Shown in pieces: positions 1 to 9,345 of a DNA stretch of 64,000 nt. The notes under the pieces were generated by a model. It ran no database searches. It saw only the letters and a program-made list of their open reading frames with translations, and was not told where the DNA came from. The position numbers and the translations under genes are program-made. Each line of letters opens with the position of its first letter. Position 1 is the stretch's first letter. The DNA is from Rhytidiadelphus loreus (lineage: Eukaryota > Streptophyta > Bryopsida > Hypnales > Hylocomiaceae): assembly GCA_947034895.1 (NCBI GenBank), contig OX344762.1, positions 50,013,087 through 50,077,086 of the forward strand, given 5' to 3'.

Positions 1-1226
1 TCTCTCCACCAACAACGGGGGGGAATGGAATTGACCTTGAGATTTGAAATTAGCATGGGATTCTTCCTTCCCATGGAGAGAGGGAAAGAGGGAAACCAAT
101 TAATGCAGTCAGCCATTAATTTGAGCTCGGGGAATTTCTTGAAGTCAATGGCTGTATTAAGAAGTCCAACTACTTTTTGAGTTGAAAGAGAATTCATGGA
201 AAGATGTGTCTCCTTCATGTATCGCCCTTGGTCTTCTTCGCTTCTCTAAGGACTTGAGAAATAGTCCCCACACCCCAAAAATGGGATTTCTAGAGAATTA
301 AAACTAAGTTGCACACTTTCTAGAAAACAAATATAATAAGATGCTAGAAGTTTTAGGATTTGTAATGGTAAACAAGGTACTCGTTTTTGAAAATTCAAGT
401 TGAAGACTTAAAGGATGAATGTTATAGTTCTCCAAAATAGAAGCTAAAAGGGTTTGGAATTCCAAAAAAAAGGGTTTTAGAAATGTTTCAACGAAATTTA
501 AGAGAATTTGAGCAAGTATGGAAATTTGGGGTATTCAATGATAACAATTTCAGAAAATTTGAGCAAGTATGGAATGTATTTGAATTTTTTTATAGAAGCA
601 TACCAAAAAAAACCCTACTATATTTAGGATAGTAGCATGTGTGTAATTAATTATAACAAATATTGACTGTTCAAATTTTAGCTTATAAGAATTTCGGATG
701 ATGAATGGTGGAGGCAGAAAATGGTGGTTATTCTATGAATTCATTCTTCATGGCAAGTTGGCTAAATGAGTACATGACTACATGCTTGAACATTTTTACA
801 ACAATACAACTTTCCCAAAACAATTCCACCCTACATTCTTAATTTACACTTTACAGGCTTACAAAACAAATTATGGATTACTCTAATATATATTTTGTAA
901 TTCATATAATTTTATTTCCACCTTTACCTTTAAGAAATCAGAATAATTTTACTTTTATTCCTAAATTATTGTAAAAACAAAAAATAAGAAGAAAAATTAT
1001 CGGAGGAACTAGCAAAATGTATATAAATTTTGTATATCAATTACATAAAAGGATTCATTTGGTTTCAACTTCAAGTTCAAGACGTTAAGATGGAATTCGA
1101 CTTCAAGTTGTTTCACTTATTTGATACTTTGATGTGGCTTTCTTTTGTGTGAAAAATAAAATAAGCAATTGGATTTTTTTTTGGTTCACCTCCATTACTA
1201 CTTACACCTCCCCCCAAAATTTCAAA
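1..1226. other. AT-rich intergenic sequence, no gene seen
   Basis: No credible coding sequence. The stretch is AT-rich with many homopolymer runs of A and T. No open frame has codon use or domain similarity suggesting a gene. Confidence 0.6.
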
Positions 1227-1230
1227 TTAA

Positions 1231-1995
1231 CCCCTAAAGTCCCATTGTCCCCTAAGGGGACACTTTAGAATTCGGGCAGGTTTCTATGGGCTGAAATTTT
1301 ATCCTAATTTTGCAAAACTTTTTTTGAAGATAGAAAATGTAATAAGCTTTGTGGGAATATCATTTTTTTTTCAATCGGTGCCTGGAAGCCAAAGTTATAC
1401 CACAAGATGCGTAGAATTGAATTCGGTGGGTAGCAAAAGAAATTGAATCTTTAGAATGCAATTTTCAGATTTTTGGTTTTTTAAAAGGTTATGTTTGTTT
1501 GCTAGAACAATCTCACCATTGGGATTATTGTATTTCAATCCCATCTAAGAGCTATTAATTGTTTAGTTTTTCTTTCAATTTTGAACATGCTTCTACAGTT
1601 CTACACTTCTACTTGACAATTTCTTGAAGTATGAAAATGAAGTTGTTATTTTTTGAATTTTTTTTCATAGACTCCCAACTCAAGTCTTCAACACAATAAA
1701 TTTTTAATTCAAATTCCATAGTACACATTTTTTCTACAAATAGCAATAAAAGTCATCTAAAATTGCAGTTTAGTGTTGAAGAAAACTTGTTTTTTAAACT
1801 TTGAATGCTCATATAGTCATATCTTTCAATCTGTACGGTCTAACTTCATGAAATTTTAACCACATAATTTCAAGCAAGTAAATTTCAAGATCCTACGGTT
1901 CAGTTTCAAAAATAGAATTTTTTTTAATCTTGGACAACGTAGTAGAAATGGCATTTTTTATTGTTTTTAGACAGAAAAAATGTCATTAGGGGGGT
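1231..1995 (+). repeat. TTAA-flanked dispersed element, family A, copy A1
   Basis: The left end reads TTAA then CCCCTAAAGTCCC, matching the ends of other copies in this window. Internal blocks recur elsewhere. The block around 1370-1400 (CAATCGGTGCCT, then a segment ending AAAGTTATACCA) recurs near 20968-20995. The stretch 1797-1960 resembles 7850-7990 and 48815-48970. The right end near 1985 (ATTAGGGGGG) is degenerate. No transposase frame is present, so this is a non-autonomous copy. Boundaries are approximate on the right. Confidence 0.55.
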
Positions 1996-2693
1996 GATTG
2001 AATTGTTTTCCTCTTTTTCGTCATATATGATTATATGCTGATTTTCTGCAATAGAAAGTTAGAAATGATAACAATTAGAAACATTCGCGAACAAAATTGC
2101 AATTTCTGTAAATGATATAGAATTCAAAGTTTTAAGCAATAAAAATACCTGATTGTTATTCAAGCTAAAATAAGAAATTTTACCATTTTTGGATGGATCA
2201 AGTCATTCAAAGGTTAATGTATCCCTTCATACATTAACATCAATATATTTGTAACAAAATATACATTAATGTTAAATTGTTAATATCTTTTTAATTTTTA
2301 TACACATACAATAATATTAATACATATATATTTACATGAATATATACCTTCATACACTCAAAATCCGAAATGCACTTATTCTTAGGCCATGAGTACATTA
2401 TTATATCCACATATCACACATGCCATATCATGCAAAGGAATTCAACAATTGAATATATGTATTTCATATGCATCATGTAGTACAAAAATTGAAAAGTATA
2501 CATTATACAATACTTTTTCCACGAGAAAATATGCATATCCACAAGTCTTTGTCTAATACTGTTTGTAGTACCGAACTACCAAAGTAGCAATTCTATAAGC
2601 CTCGGTAATGATAAGTGCCAAAGTCTATAACTGTATATGCAAAACATGCTTTGTTAATTAGTAATTACTAGTTTAGCACACTAAAAAATGCAC
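1996..2693. other. AT-rich intergenic sequence
   Basis: AT-rich, with short microsatellite-like TA stretches around 2280-2350. It probably includes the 3' flank of the minus-strand RING gene. Nothing else recognised. Confidence 0.5.
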
Positions 2694-5059
2694 TCAGTCA
2701 ATGTTCATTGGACTGTTTGCAGTGCCACTAGGTCCAGCCTCGTCGTCGTGTGCGCCGCGTTGCATTGGAAAATCTTCGTTGGAGCCTAGTTGAAGTCTAC
2801 GAACCGCAGACCGAGTTCTCCTCGTTGGTCCGTCTTCTTCTAGAATGGCCCTCATGATTTGTGATTGCTTGAGACTCTCCAGAGCTCGGCGTGTATCCGG
2901 GCTATGTTGTTCAAGCAAAAAATCCAGCCCTTCGTTTCTGAAAGTTTCCCTCCATTCAGATTCCGATAATTGAGCAAGCTCCGCAGGGTCAGGCATGTCA
3001 GGGTCCTCCCCAATACGAATTCCATTGTCATCGGTGACTCGAACTCCATCAACGCCCCATAACCATCGCCGAGGGTGAGGTCCAAATTGAAACTTGAGTC
3101 CAACCTCGTCCCAATGTCCATTGAAGCATTGAAAGAAAAAATTCCGCCGTCCTTGGCTATGCTTGTCTTTCATCGGAATCAAATGGTGGCAGACTTGGAC
3201 AATTTGATCGGGGTCAGTCTCCCAACCACATTCAGCAACGACTTGTGTCTTGTCCAACGATGTCATTTGTAATTTCCAACTCCACACCAAGTCTGTTCCC
3301 CACATTCTACGGTGATCTGGGCATTCGTGGCATTGTATTCCCAATGTGGTGGCATGTATGGGACCAAGCCAAACAACTTGTACAAGCGCTCGTGGAAGGG
3401 AGCCTTGCACATTGCGCACCGACGACGAACAATTATGAAACTGATGAGGCAAAATGGGTGGTATACATGGTTGCACGTGCCCAACTGCATTCCACCTTCA
3501 GGGCCAAATGGATTCATACAAATGGGACATGTGGTCCCGTCGTGCACAAAACTTGAAGGATTTGGCCACTCCAACAACGGGTTGCCTTTGTAGTCGACCT
3601 TCGACCCAAGTTGGTTTTTGAAATCCCAATTGTGTTTGGACCAATCAATGATTGTTTTTCCACCATCAAGCTCAATGATTGCCATGTTGGGACTGAAAAG
3701 ATCATCCACAAGGGCCCATGAAGTCAAGCCAAACACCCTTTCTTGATTGTGCTCACTATAGTAGTAGTCCAATTTCTTGAACTCTGCTACCAGTTGTCGT
3801 GTCTTGTCAACAGTGAACACGCATGCCAACTTCCACTGGTAGTACTGCTCCACCAAGGCATGCAAACGATTTTGTAATGTTTGATTTTCGCCTCACAAGT
3901 TGTTGAGCTCAAGGTTGTTGTCCATACCCATGCCCCGAACTTCAGTCTGCATTGGTACGTTGCCGGTGGCAATTACTTCGGGAAAGGCCAATGAATCTTC
4001 TTATGTAGACATGGCAACATCACCTGGAACATTTTGAAAGGGAATTTGAGAATCCTGAGGAGGTCCTTGTGCATGTCCTCGTGGATCTTGACCTTCGTTC
4101 ATCATTTGTGCTGCTTGTAGAGCTTGCCGAAGCTCCTCTATGTCACGTGCTTGTTGAGCAATTACTCTGTCTTTGAGCGTGATGTCTTCTCGTAACTTGC
4201 CCACATCTTCATATAGAGAATGTAGTTCATCACCTCGGTCTTGTAACTGCACCCTCAAGCTTTGTATGGTGTCTGCAATAGCCATGACATCAACAACTCC
4301 AAGAGTTGGTTCATCAGGTGCTTGGAATTGCGCCTGAGCAACTCCAAGTACTGGTTCAACGGGGCCCTGGACCTCTACATGAATATTTGGTTCTGGAAGT
4401 TGTTCACGAGGTGCATGTTGCGCCCTTCTCCTTTGTGCACGTTGTTGTCCTCTGGGGGTTAATTCCACCACAACATGAGATCCATCAGAGTCATCGTCAG
4501 TAGTAGAATCCGCCGTCTCATATGTGTCAGGCGGCTCAATACGTGTAATGACCCTGCCCAGCCCTCCTTCGAGATATCTCATAACCCCCCTTGGAATCAT
4601 TCCATTTGCTGGTGTTGGTATCTTGATACCATCTGCTGTGGTTGGCGTGCCCTTCAAAGTGGACCAATCCACCCGCTTCTTCAATCTCACCTCCGCATGT
4701 ACACCTCGTGCAATGAAAAGGTGAATTTCATTCATTTTCACAGTGGGTTTTTCGTATAACACTTGGTATACTTCGATGCATCTTTGTTTAAAGGCCTCAT
4801 CGATGTAGTGTTTCAAATTCGCTTTATGAAATCGGCGGTGGTAGTTGTGTCGCTCTTCAGGGAAGGCCTTGTCAATGTGGCACCATTCTATGTAAGTGAT
4901 GCAAGTTTCGAAACTCCACGGTTCTGGCACGTCATTCCAGCCCCTAAATGCCAGTTTTTCGAGGTTTCGAAGTATATGTAACCTCTTCCGATGTTTGTTA
5001 CCTTGCCTTAGTCGAGTCCTGTCTCGTTCAGCTTTGTTGGTTCTTGGTGGTGTCGCCAT
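2694..5059 (-). pseudogene. RING-H2 / coiled-coil protein, broken by two stops and a frameshift
   Basis: Read from an ATG at 5057-5059 on the minus strand, one frame runs about 350 codons to TAA at 4001-4003, continues open to TGA at 3893-3895, then stays open to 3263. The two stop-separated parts share one reading frame and are not separated by intron-like sequence. TAA and TGA here could each be one C-to-T change from CAA and CGA. The N-terminal part is basic and unrecognised; a heptad-like coiled coil follows. A RING-H2 finger is encoded near 3400-3530: CPIC, then C-N-H-V-Y-H-P-F-C, then CAMC. Near 3285-3310 the likely continuation moves to another frame that ends at 2694, with an acidic, Pro/Ser-rich tail. 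Known of the family: RING-H2 fingers recruit E2 enzymes in ubiquitin ligases. Inference: a decayed or decaying E3-like gene. If this is a young allele or the stops are assembly errors, it could be functional. It is paired head-to-head with the kinase-like gene. Confidence 0.65.
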
Positions 5060-5183
5060 CGTGAATTTTTTTGGCAAAAACCTGTATACTGTAAAGGGCC
5101 CTGCACAATGCCAACGACCAGCTCAATGAAGAGGTGGAGGATTTGGAATACGCAGGGCGGGGACTAATGGGGCGGGGACGGAC

Positions 5184-5190
5184 TTTTATA
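5184..5190 (-). promoter_or_regulatory. TATA box for the RING gene
   Basis: Minus-strand TATAAAA within GGACTATAAAAGTCC, about 125 bases upstream of the RING-gene ATG. Its context mirrors the plus-strand TATA box at 5343 (GGACTATAAAT). This suggests a duplicated, inverted core promoter. Confidence 0.5.
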
Positions 5191-5210
5191 GTCCTCAAAT
5201 CTGCCTGTCA

Positions 5211-5326
5211 GGGCGGGGACGTCTGGGGTCAGGGCGGGGACGGCTCGGGCCAGGGCGGGGACATGTCGGGCGGGGCGGGGATGTGTCAGGCCAGGGCGCA
5301 GACGTGTGGCGGCCAGGGCGCGGACG
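5211..5326. repeat. GC-rich minisatellite, about 21-bp unit, between divergent genes
   Basis: Roughly six imperfect tandem copies of a unit of about 21 bp, each starting GGGCGGGGAC or a close variant (GGGCGCAGAC, GGGCGCGGAC). The array lies exactly between the two divergent TATA boxes, in an otherwise AT-rich region. Inference: it may act as a shared upstream element for both genes, like a GC-box array. Confidence 0.7.
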
Positions 5327-5342
5327 TGGGAGGGGTGGGGAC

Positions 5343-5349
5343 TATAAAT
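5343..5349 (+). promoter_or_regulatory. TATA box for the kinase-like gene
   Basis: TATAAAT in the context GGGGACTATAAATCCC, about 175 bases upstream of the kinase-like ATG at 5522. It is the mirror image of the minus-strand box at 5184-5190. Confidence 0.5.
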
Positions 5350-5521
5350 CCCAAAGGATCCCTCATTTCTTCTTTGCCAAGTCCACGCCCTACGCCTCAC
5401 ACCTTTGTTTGCGCAAGCGACCCTTGGAAGTGAGTTTGGTGGGTGATTGGGCTTGGCCCACATATAGCACCCGGTTTTTTTTATTTTCTCCGAAACTTTG
5501 GTGGTTCCGAAATATTGTACA

Positions 5522-6976
5522 ATGGCAGGACAAGGGAGTGGGTCATTGGGTCACCGCTCGGTGTTTGAAGACTTGGATGCAATTTTTGAGGTGGTGCCTC
5601 CAGCCACGAATTTGTCAGGGACTTCAGGGTCATCCAATCCCTCATCATCCAGCAGGTTGAAGCGTAAAAACCAACCCAATCCTGACATGCCCCCTCACGA
5701 ATATGTGCTCGAGGCTAGAGCAATAGCGGTCAATTTTTACACGCGACGAAGTGTGGGAATGATGTGCAGAGAATACGTGAATTTCAACGAAGAAGGGTAC
5801 CACAAGTTCAATGCTGAAGTGCGGCGAGAGTTGGAGACCAAATTTAGAGCATCCGAACGATTCAACAACTATCAAGATTACTGGTTGCACTCTGAGTGGT
5901 TGGATAAACAAGTGTCGCAGCTGACCACCAATATTGTGGCGAATTGGTGTTATCACACAAAGAAGAAAGATGATGGTAGTGATTGGGACACGCATGACAA
6001 GGAATTTGGTTCAAGATTGTACCAAATTCAGAAGTTCTCCCAACAATTTTCTTCCTCGCGTAGAAAGAAACAAGCACCATGGAAAGCGACGCTTGAAGAC
6101 CAAATACGAGCTCATTGTGTGAGCAGAACATTCAAGTGGTTGGAAAGTTGCGTGAAAGTGAATCCCATGCCGAATCAAACTATGACTGGATCATATGGGA
6201 CTGTGAGGAAGGTGGTACTCACGAGACTACAAAGCATTCCTAGTTGGATTTGCTTCGCCGGGAAGACTTTGAAGACCTCGAATGAGAAGGAGAAGCGCCA
6301 AGCTATTGTAAGCGAGGCGGGGGGATGTCCAGTGATACATCCTGGTATCGTAAGACTTGCGTACATCCATCCAAAAACAATGGAAGGCTATACGCTATGG
6401 TGGAATGGAGGGTCTTTGATTTCTTTCTTGGCCAAGTACAACTCAAAAGTGAGTGAATCGTTGGATGTGGATGACATCACGAGACAATATGATGCAGAGT
6501 TGACGCAGGAAGAACTCGGTTGGGTTGCAACTTATCGCCGAAACCGCGTGAATTTGGCTTTATCATTGCTTGTCATAGTGGGAAAATGCCATGAAGCAAA
6601 ATATTTACACAATGACATTACTCCATCCAACGTTTTGCTCCATTTTGATGAATGGAAAGAAAACACAGTGTACATTGGAATTTGCGATTGGGGGCTTTCT
6701 GGTCGAGTTGTAGAGAAGGAGCCATCAAGGTATGGTTATCGAACCATGGAGGAGCTCCAACGGGAGAAAAAACAACGAAAACATGCAGCCCCTGAGTTGT
6801 TCTACATGTATGGAGAGAAGGGGTCAGAGACCTCACTTGAAGTCATGCAGAAAAAACACTTCTACTCCATGGCTGCTGATGCATATGCAACTGGATGGAT
6901 AGCATATCAAATTTGGAAAGAAGAGTGGATTCAAAGTATTTTACGACCAAAAACCCAGAGCAGTATCAGTATTTGA
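5522..6976 (+). CDS. Divergent protein-kinase-like protein, frameshifted near the C terminus
   Basis: Single-exon frame of 484 codons from the ATG at 5522; the longer open frame has only a non-ATG start upstream. Residues 1-215 are a charged region I do not recognise. A kinase-like domain follows: a glycine loop GSYGTV at about 223-228, a candidate ATP lysine in FAGKTLK (K248), and a catalytic loop HNDITPSN at 363-370, which keeps Asp365 and Asn370 but has Thr where Ser/Thr kinases usually have Lys. The metal site is DWG (389-391) instead of DFG, and AAPE lies at 422-425. An alpha-F Asp lies at 453 in ADAYATG. After about residue 468 the kinase-like ending (GERASVSDVLDTLRK) lies in another plus frame that ends at 7101, so a small indel near 6930-6945 has truncated the C-lobe. 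Activity is uncertain: the key Asp residues remain but Lys and Phe are replaced. Head-to-head with the RING gene. Confidence 0.7.
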   Translation: MAGQGSGSLGHRSVFEDLDAIFEVVPPATNLSGTSGSSNPSSSSRLKRKNQPNPDMPPHEYVLEARAIAVNFYTRRSVGMMCREYVNFNEEGYHKFNAEVRRELETKFRASERFNNYQDYWLHSEWLDKQVSQLTTNIVANWCYHTKKKDDGSDWDTHDKEFGSRLYQIQKFSQQFSSSRRKKQAPWKATLEDQIRAHCVSRTFKWLESCVKVNPMPNQTMTGSYGTVRKVVLTRLQSIPSWICFAGKTLKTSNEKEKRQAIVSEAGGCPVIHPGIVRLAYIHPKTMEGYTLWWNGGSLISFLAKYNSKVSESLDVDDITRQYDAELTQEELGWVATYRRNRVNLALSLLVIVGKCHEAKYLHNDITPSNVLLHFDEWKENTVYIGICDWGLSGRVVEKEPSRYGYRTMEELQREKKQRKHAAPELFYMYGEKGSETSLEVMQKKHFYSMAADAYATGWIAYQIWKEEWIQSILRPKTQSSISI

Positions 6977-7101
6977 GGATTCAACTACTGAGCCTCCAGA
7001 AAATAGATGTAGGCGAGAGGGCATCTGTGTCTGATGTTCTAGACACTTTGAGGAAGGCACCTCACTGTTGGACTATGCCCGACTGTTGTTATCGTACATA
7101 A
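6977..7101 (+). pseudogene. Out-of-frame C-terminal end of the kinase-like gene
   Basis: The frame overlapping the kinase stop continues with residues such as YFTTKNPEQYQYLRIQLL, then GERASVSDVLDTLRK, ending at 7101. This looks like the last helices of a kinase C-lobe. No plausible intron could join it, since the candidate would be about 25 bp, so an indel is the simplest explanation. Confidence 0.6.
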
Positions 7102-7840
7102 TATATTGTTTTTACTTTTTGAGCTCTAGTATGTGATAGTTTTATAGGCAGACCACACATTTTTGGTTAGAAGAGCATCAAGCATGTGTATTTCATGGTT
7201 GCTACACATTTCATACATAAAGATACAGACATATGGTGAAAATCTTGTAATATGCAATTTGGTCTTTCTTCCATCAAGACAGTTGTATGACTTCTGTGAA
7301 TTTGTGAATGTGTAGTAAACAAAGTAGCAAACAACTAATTAGATTTGAAATTGATTTTTTAGAGTTTGATATACAGAAAAAGGCAAAAATCTTAGAATCA
7401 TTCGGTTTTGATCAATGATTAAAAAATTATGAGGATTATGAGGATTTTCTGTTTGCGGGCAGTTTTGGATTTCTTGCTCTAAAATAAACTTTGACATCCT
7501 TTATCTTATCCAATTTTCAATATTTTTGGACAAAAATAAAATTATAGGATGTACATACATTATTACAACATTTCGACCATTGGAATTGTAAATTTTCAAT
7601 TCCATATTTAAATTGTAAATAATTTAGTATTTTTAATCATTCTCTAGTACTACCTACTTACTATTTTTTTCCTATATGTTGTACTATTCCAAATGATCTG
7701 AAATTTTTCAAGCATGTGGCCAACTTGTCTAGGAAAACAAATCCAAAGAAGCACCACCATTTAGGTCATTTTTTCATAGAAATGTGAGCTTGTGAAGTGC
7801 AGCTGCCCTGCTTTTCGCAGGGTCAAAAAAATGATTTTAG
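7102..7840. other. AT-rich sequence downstream of the kinase-like gene
   Basis: No gene seen. AT-rich, with many T runs. It presumably includes the kinase 3' untranslated region. The start of the adjoining family A element cannot be placed. Confidence 0.5.
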
Positions 7841-8047
7841 TTAATTTGAAATTTTGAATGCTTATATCTTGCAATCCACCTGGTGGAAATGTCTGAAATT
7901 TTTACCACAAGTTTTTGATACTATATAATACAATATCCTACGGTTAGATATGTCAAAAAAAGTTTTTTATCAAAATTTTGGTAGTTGTACTAGAAATGAC
8001 AGTTTTAGAGAGTTTTTGGTGAAAACATAGTGACGGTCCTTTAAGGG
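7840..8047 (+). repeat. Family A element, right part (copy A2)
   Basis: Ends CCTTTAAGGG then TTAA (8048-8051). The segment 7880-8030 matches, in reverse complement, the left part of the copy near 11045-11150 (shared blocks around GACTATGTTTTCAC and TTTCTAG). It also resembles 1797-1960. The left end is not identifiable. Confidence 0.55.
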
Positions 8048-8074
8048 TTAAAAAAAGTCAACTTTAGTGTTGAC

Positions 8075-8126
8075 CACATCGGACGGGCGAGACCTCTATC
8101 GGACGGGCGAACCGGACGTCCGTCCG
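8075..8126. repeat. GC-rich direct/inverted repeats before the basic ORF
   Basis: ATCGGACGGGCGA occurs twice in 30 bases and is followed by a near-palindrome, CCGGACGTCCGTCCGG. These motifs recur in inverted form at 8985-9310, on the far side of the ORF. They may be sub-terminal repeats of one mobile element. Confidence 0.5.
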
Positions 8127-8128
8127 GT

Positions 8129-8719
8129 ATGACAACCCTGACCGGAATGCACCTTCGTGTCAATCCAGATCCATTCAATTCATCATGGAGCGATGATGAG
8201 AAGGACGAGACATTGGCATCAATGTTTGGTCAACGTTCTGGCCAAACAAAACGTAATTCATTCAAATCGTCTGATGGAACATTGCAGCAGATGAATGGAG
8301 CAAAGATACCCAATCATGGAGGATCGCAAGTAAGACCACCAATGGTGAAAGAGTCCCACAAAGCTCGAAATAAAAGATTAATGGAGGCTTTCGCAATTTC
8401 CCCATCAAAGAGACAAAGTCTTGGTAAAACCCCTCTTGATGTATGTCAACCAATTTCTGCGAGGAAATTAAAACCGATTCATGGCCTTAAAGAAGGCATA
8501 GGAAAGTCTATACTAAGAGCCAAACAAGAGCAGAGGAAGGGCCGACCAACGAGGTCAGTTGCATCCAAGCAAGTACAAGGAGGGGCAATTGTACAATCTT
8601 TATCAGAGGATATGGAAAAGTCAGACAACGATGAAGATGAAGATTCGGGATGGGATACTAGAGGTCATAGTAGCGGGGCAGAGGTGAAAGGAGATAGTGA
8701 TTACCAGCCTTCGGGATGA
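8129..8719 (+). CDS. Unrecognised basic, serine-rich protein with acidic tail
   Basis: An open frame of 196 codons; I recognise no domain. The first two thirds are rich in Lys, Arg, Ser and Gln (for example KARNKRLMEAF, ISARKLKPIHGLKEG, RAKQEQRKGRP). The end is acidic (KSDNDEDEDSGWDT, then GDSDYQPSG). This composition suits a nuclear or DNA-associated protein, or the last exon of a transposon protein. The ATG at 8129 may not be the true start: ATG at 8147 (MHLRVNPD) is also possible, and an upstream exon cannot be excluded. GC-rich repeats on both sides suggest a mobile-element context (inference). Confidence 0.4.
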   Translation: MTTLTGMHLRVNPDPFNSSWSDDEKDETLASMFGQRSGQTKRNSFKSSDGTLQQMNGAKIPNHGGSQVRPPMVKESHKARNKRLMEAFAISPSKRQSLGKTPLDVCQPISARKLKPIHGLKEGIGKSILRAKQEQRKGRPTRSVASKQVQGGAIVQSLSEDMEKSDNDEDEDSGWDTRGHSSGAEVKGDSDYQPSG

Positions 8720-8984
8720 AAGGGATGTATAATTCATTATTCAAGTGTTTATGATGAATTGTTACATGGAAGCATGTAATGGCAATTTATTTTTTGAACC
8801 TATCATTGTAATGCACATGAACTTAATGATGTTCAAAATATCATCAAGGTTTTTTGTTTTTTCAATAGTCAAGCACTATTGACTGAAATTACATTGTGTG
8901 CATCATTTTCTGGATCAAGTAATACCTACAAAAATGTAATAGTATAATGCATCAAATTTGGCTTCATGTACTGTTGTTTTATGG

Positions 8985-9310
8985 ATGTCCGCCCGTCCGT
9001 GCCGTCCGCCGTCCACGCGGTCCCGTCCGCCGTCCGCGCCTTCCGTCCACCGTCCGCGCGGACACATCCGCCGTCCGCGCCTTTCGTCTGCCGTCCGGGC
9101 GGACATGTCTGCCGTCCGCGCCATCCGTCCGCCGTCCGCGCGGACATGTCCGCCATCCGCCTGTTCGCCCGTCGATCCATCCGCCGACCGCGCCGACCGC
9201 GCCGACCGCCCGTCCGCGTTGTCCAAACGGCCGACGGATGCCGTCCGATGGACGCCGTCCACATCGTCCGCGTGTACCGAAAATATGGACGTCCGGACGT
9301 CCGAAAAATG
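8985..9310. repeat. GC-rich degenerate satellite of CCGTCCGCG-type units
   Basis: About 300 bases dominated by imperfect repeats of GTCCGCCGTCCGCGCGGAC-like units, far richer in GC than its surroundings. It ends with a perfect 16-bp palindrome, GGACGTCCGGACGTCC, at 9287-9302. Open frames in all six readings across it result from the repeat and are not genes. Confidence 0.75.
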
Positions 9311-9345
9311 GACGTGATTTTGCCCCGGACGTTGAAATTCGTCAA

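Noticed and set aside
3893..4003. An intron removing the two stops in the RING gene
   Set aside because: Coding frame is continuous on both sides and between the stops, and the sequence between them looks coding (GNVPMQTEVRGMGMDNNLEL).
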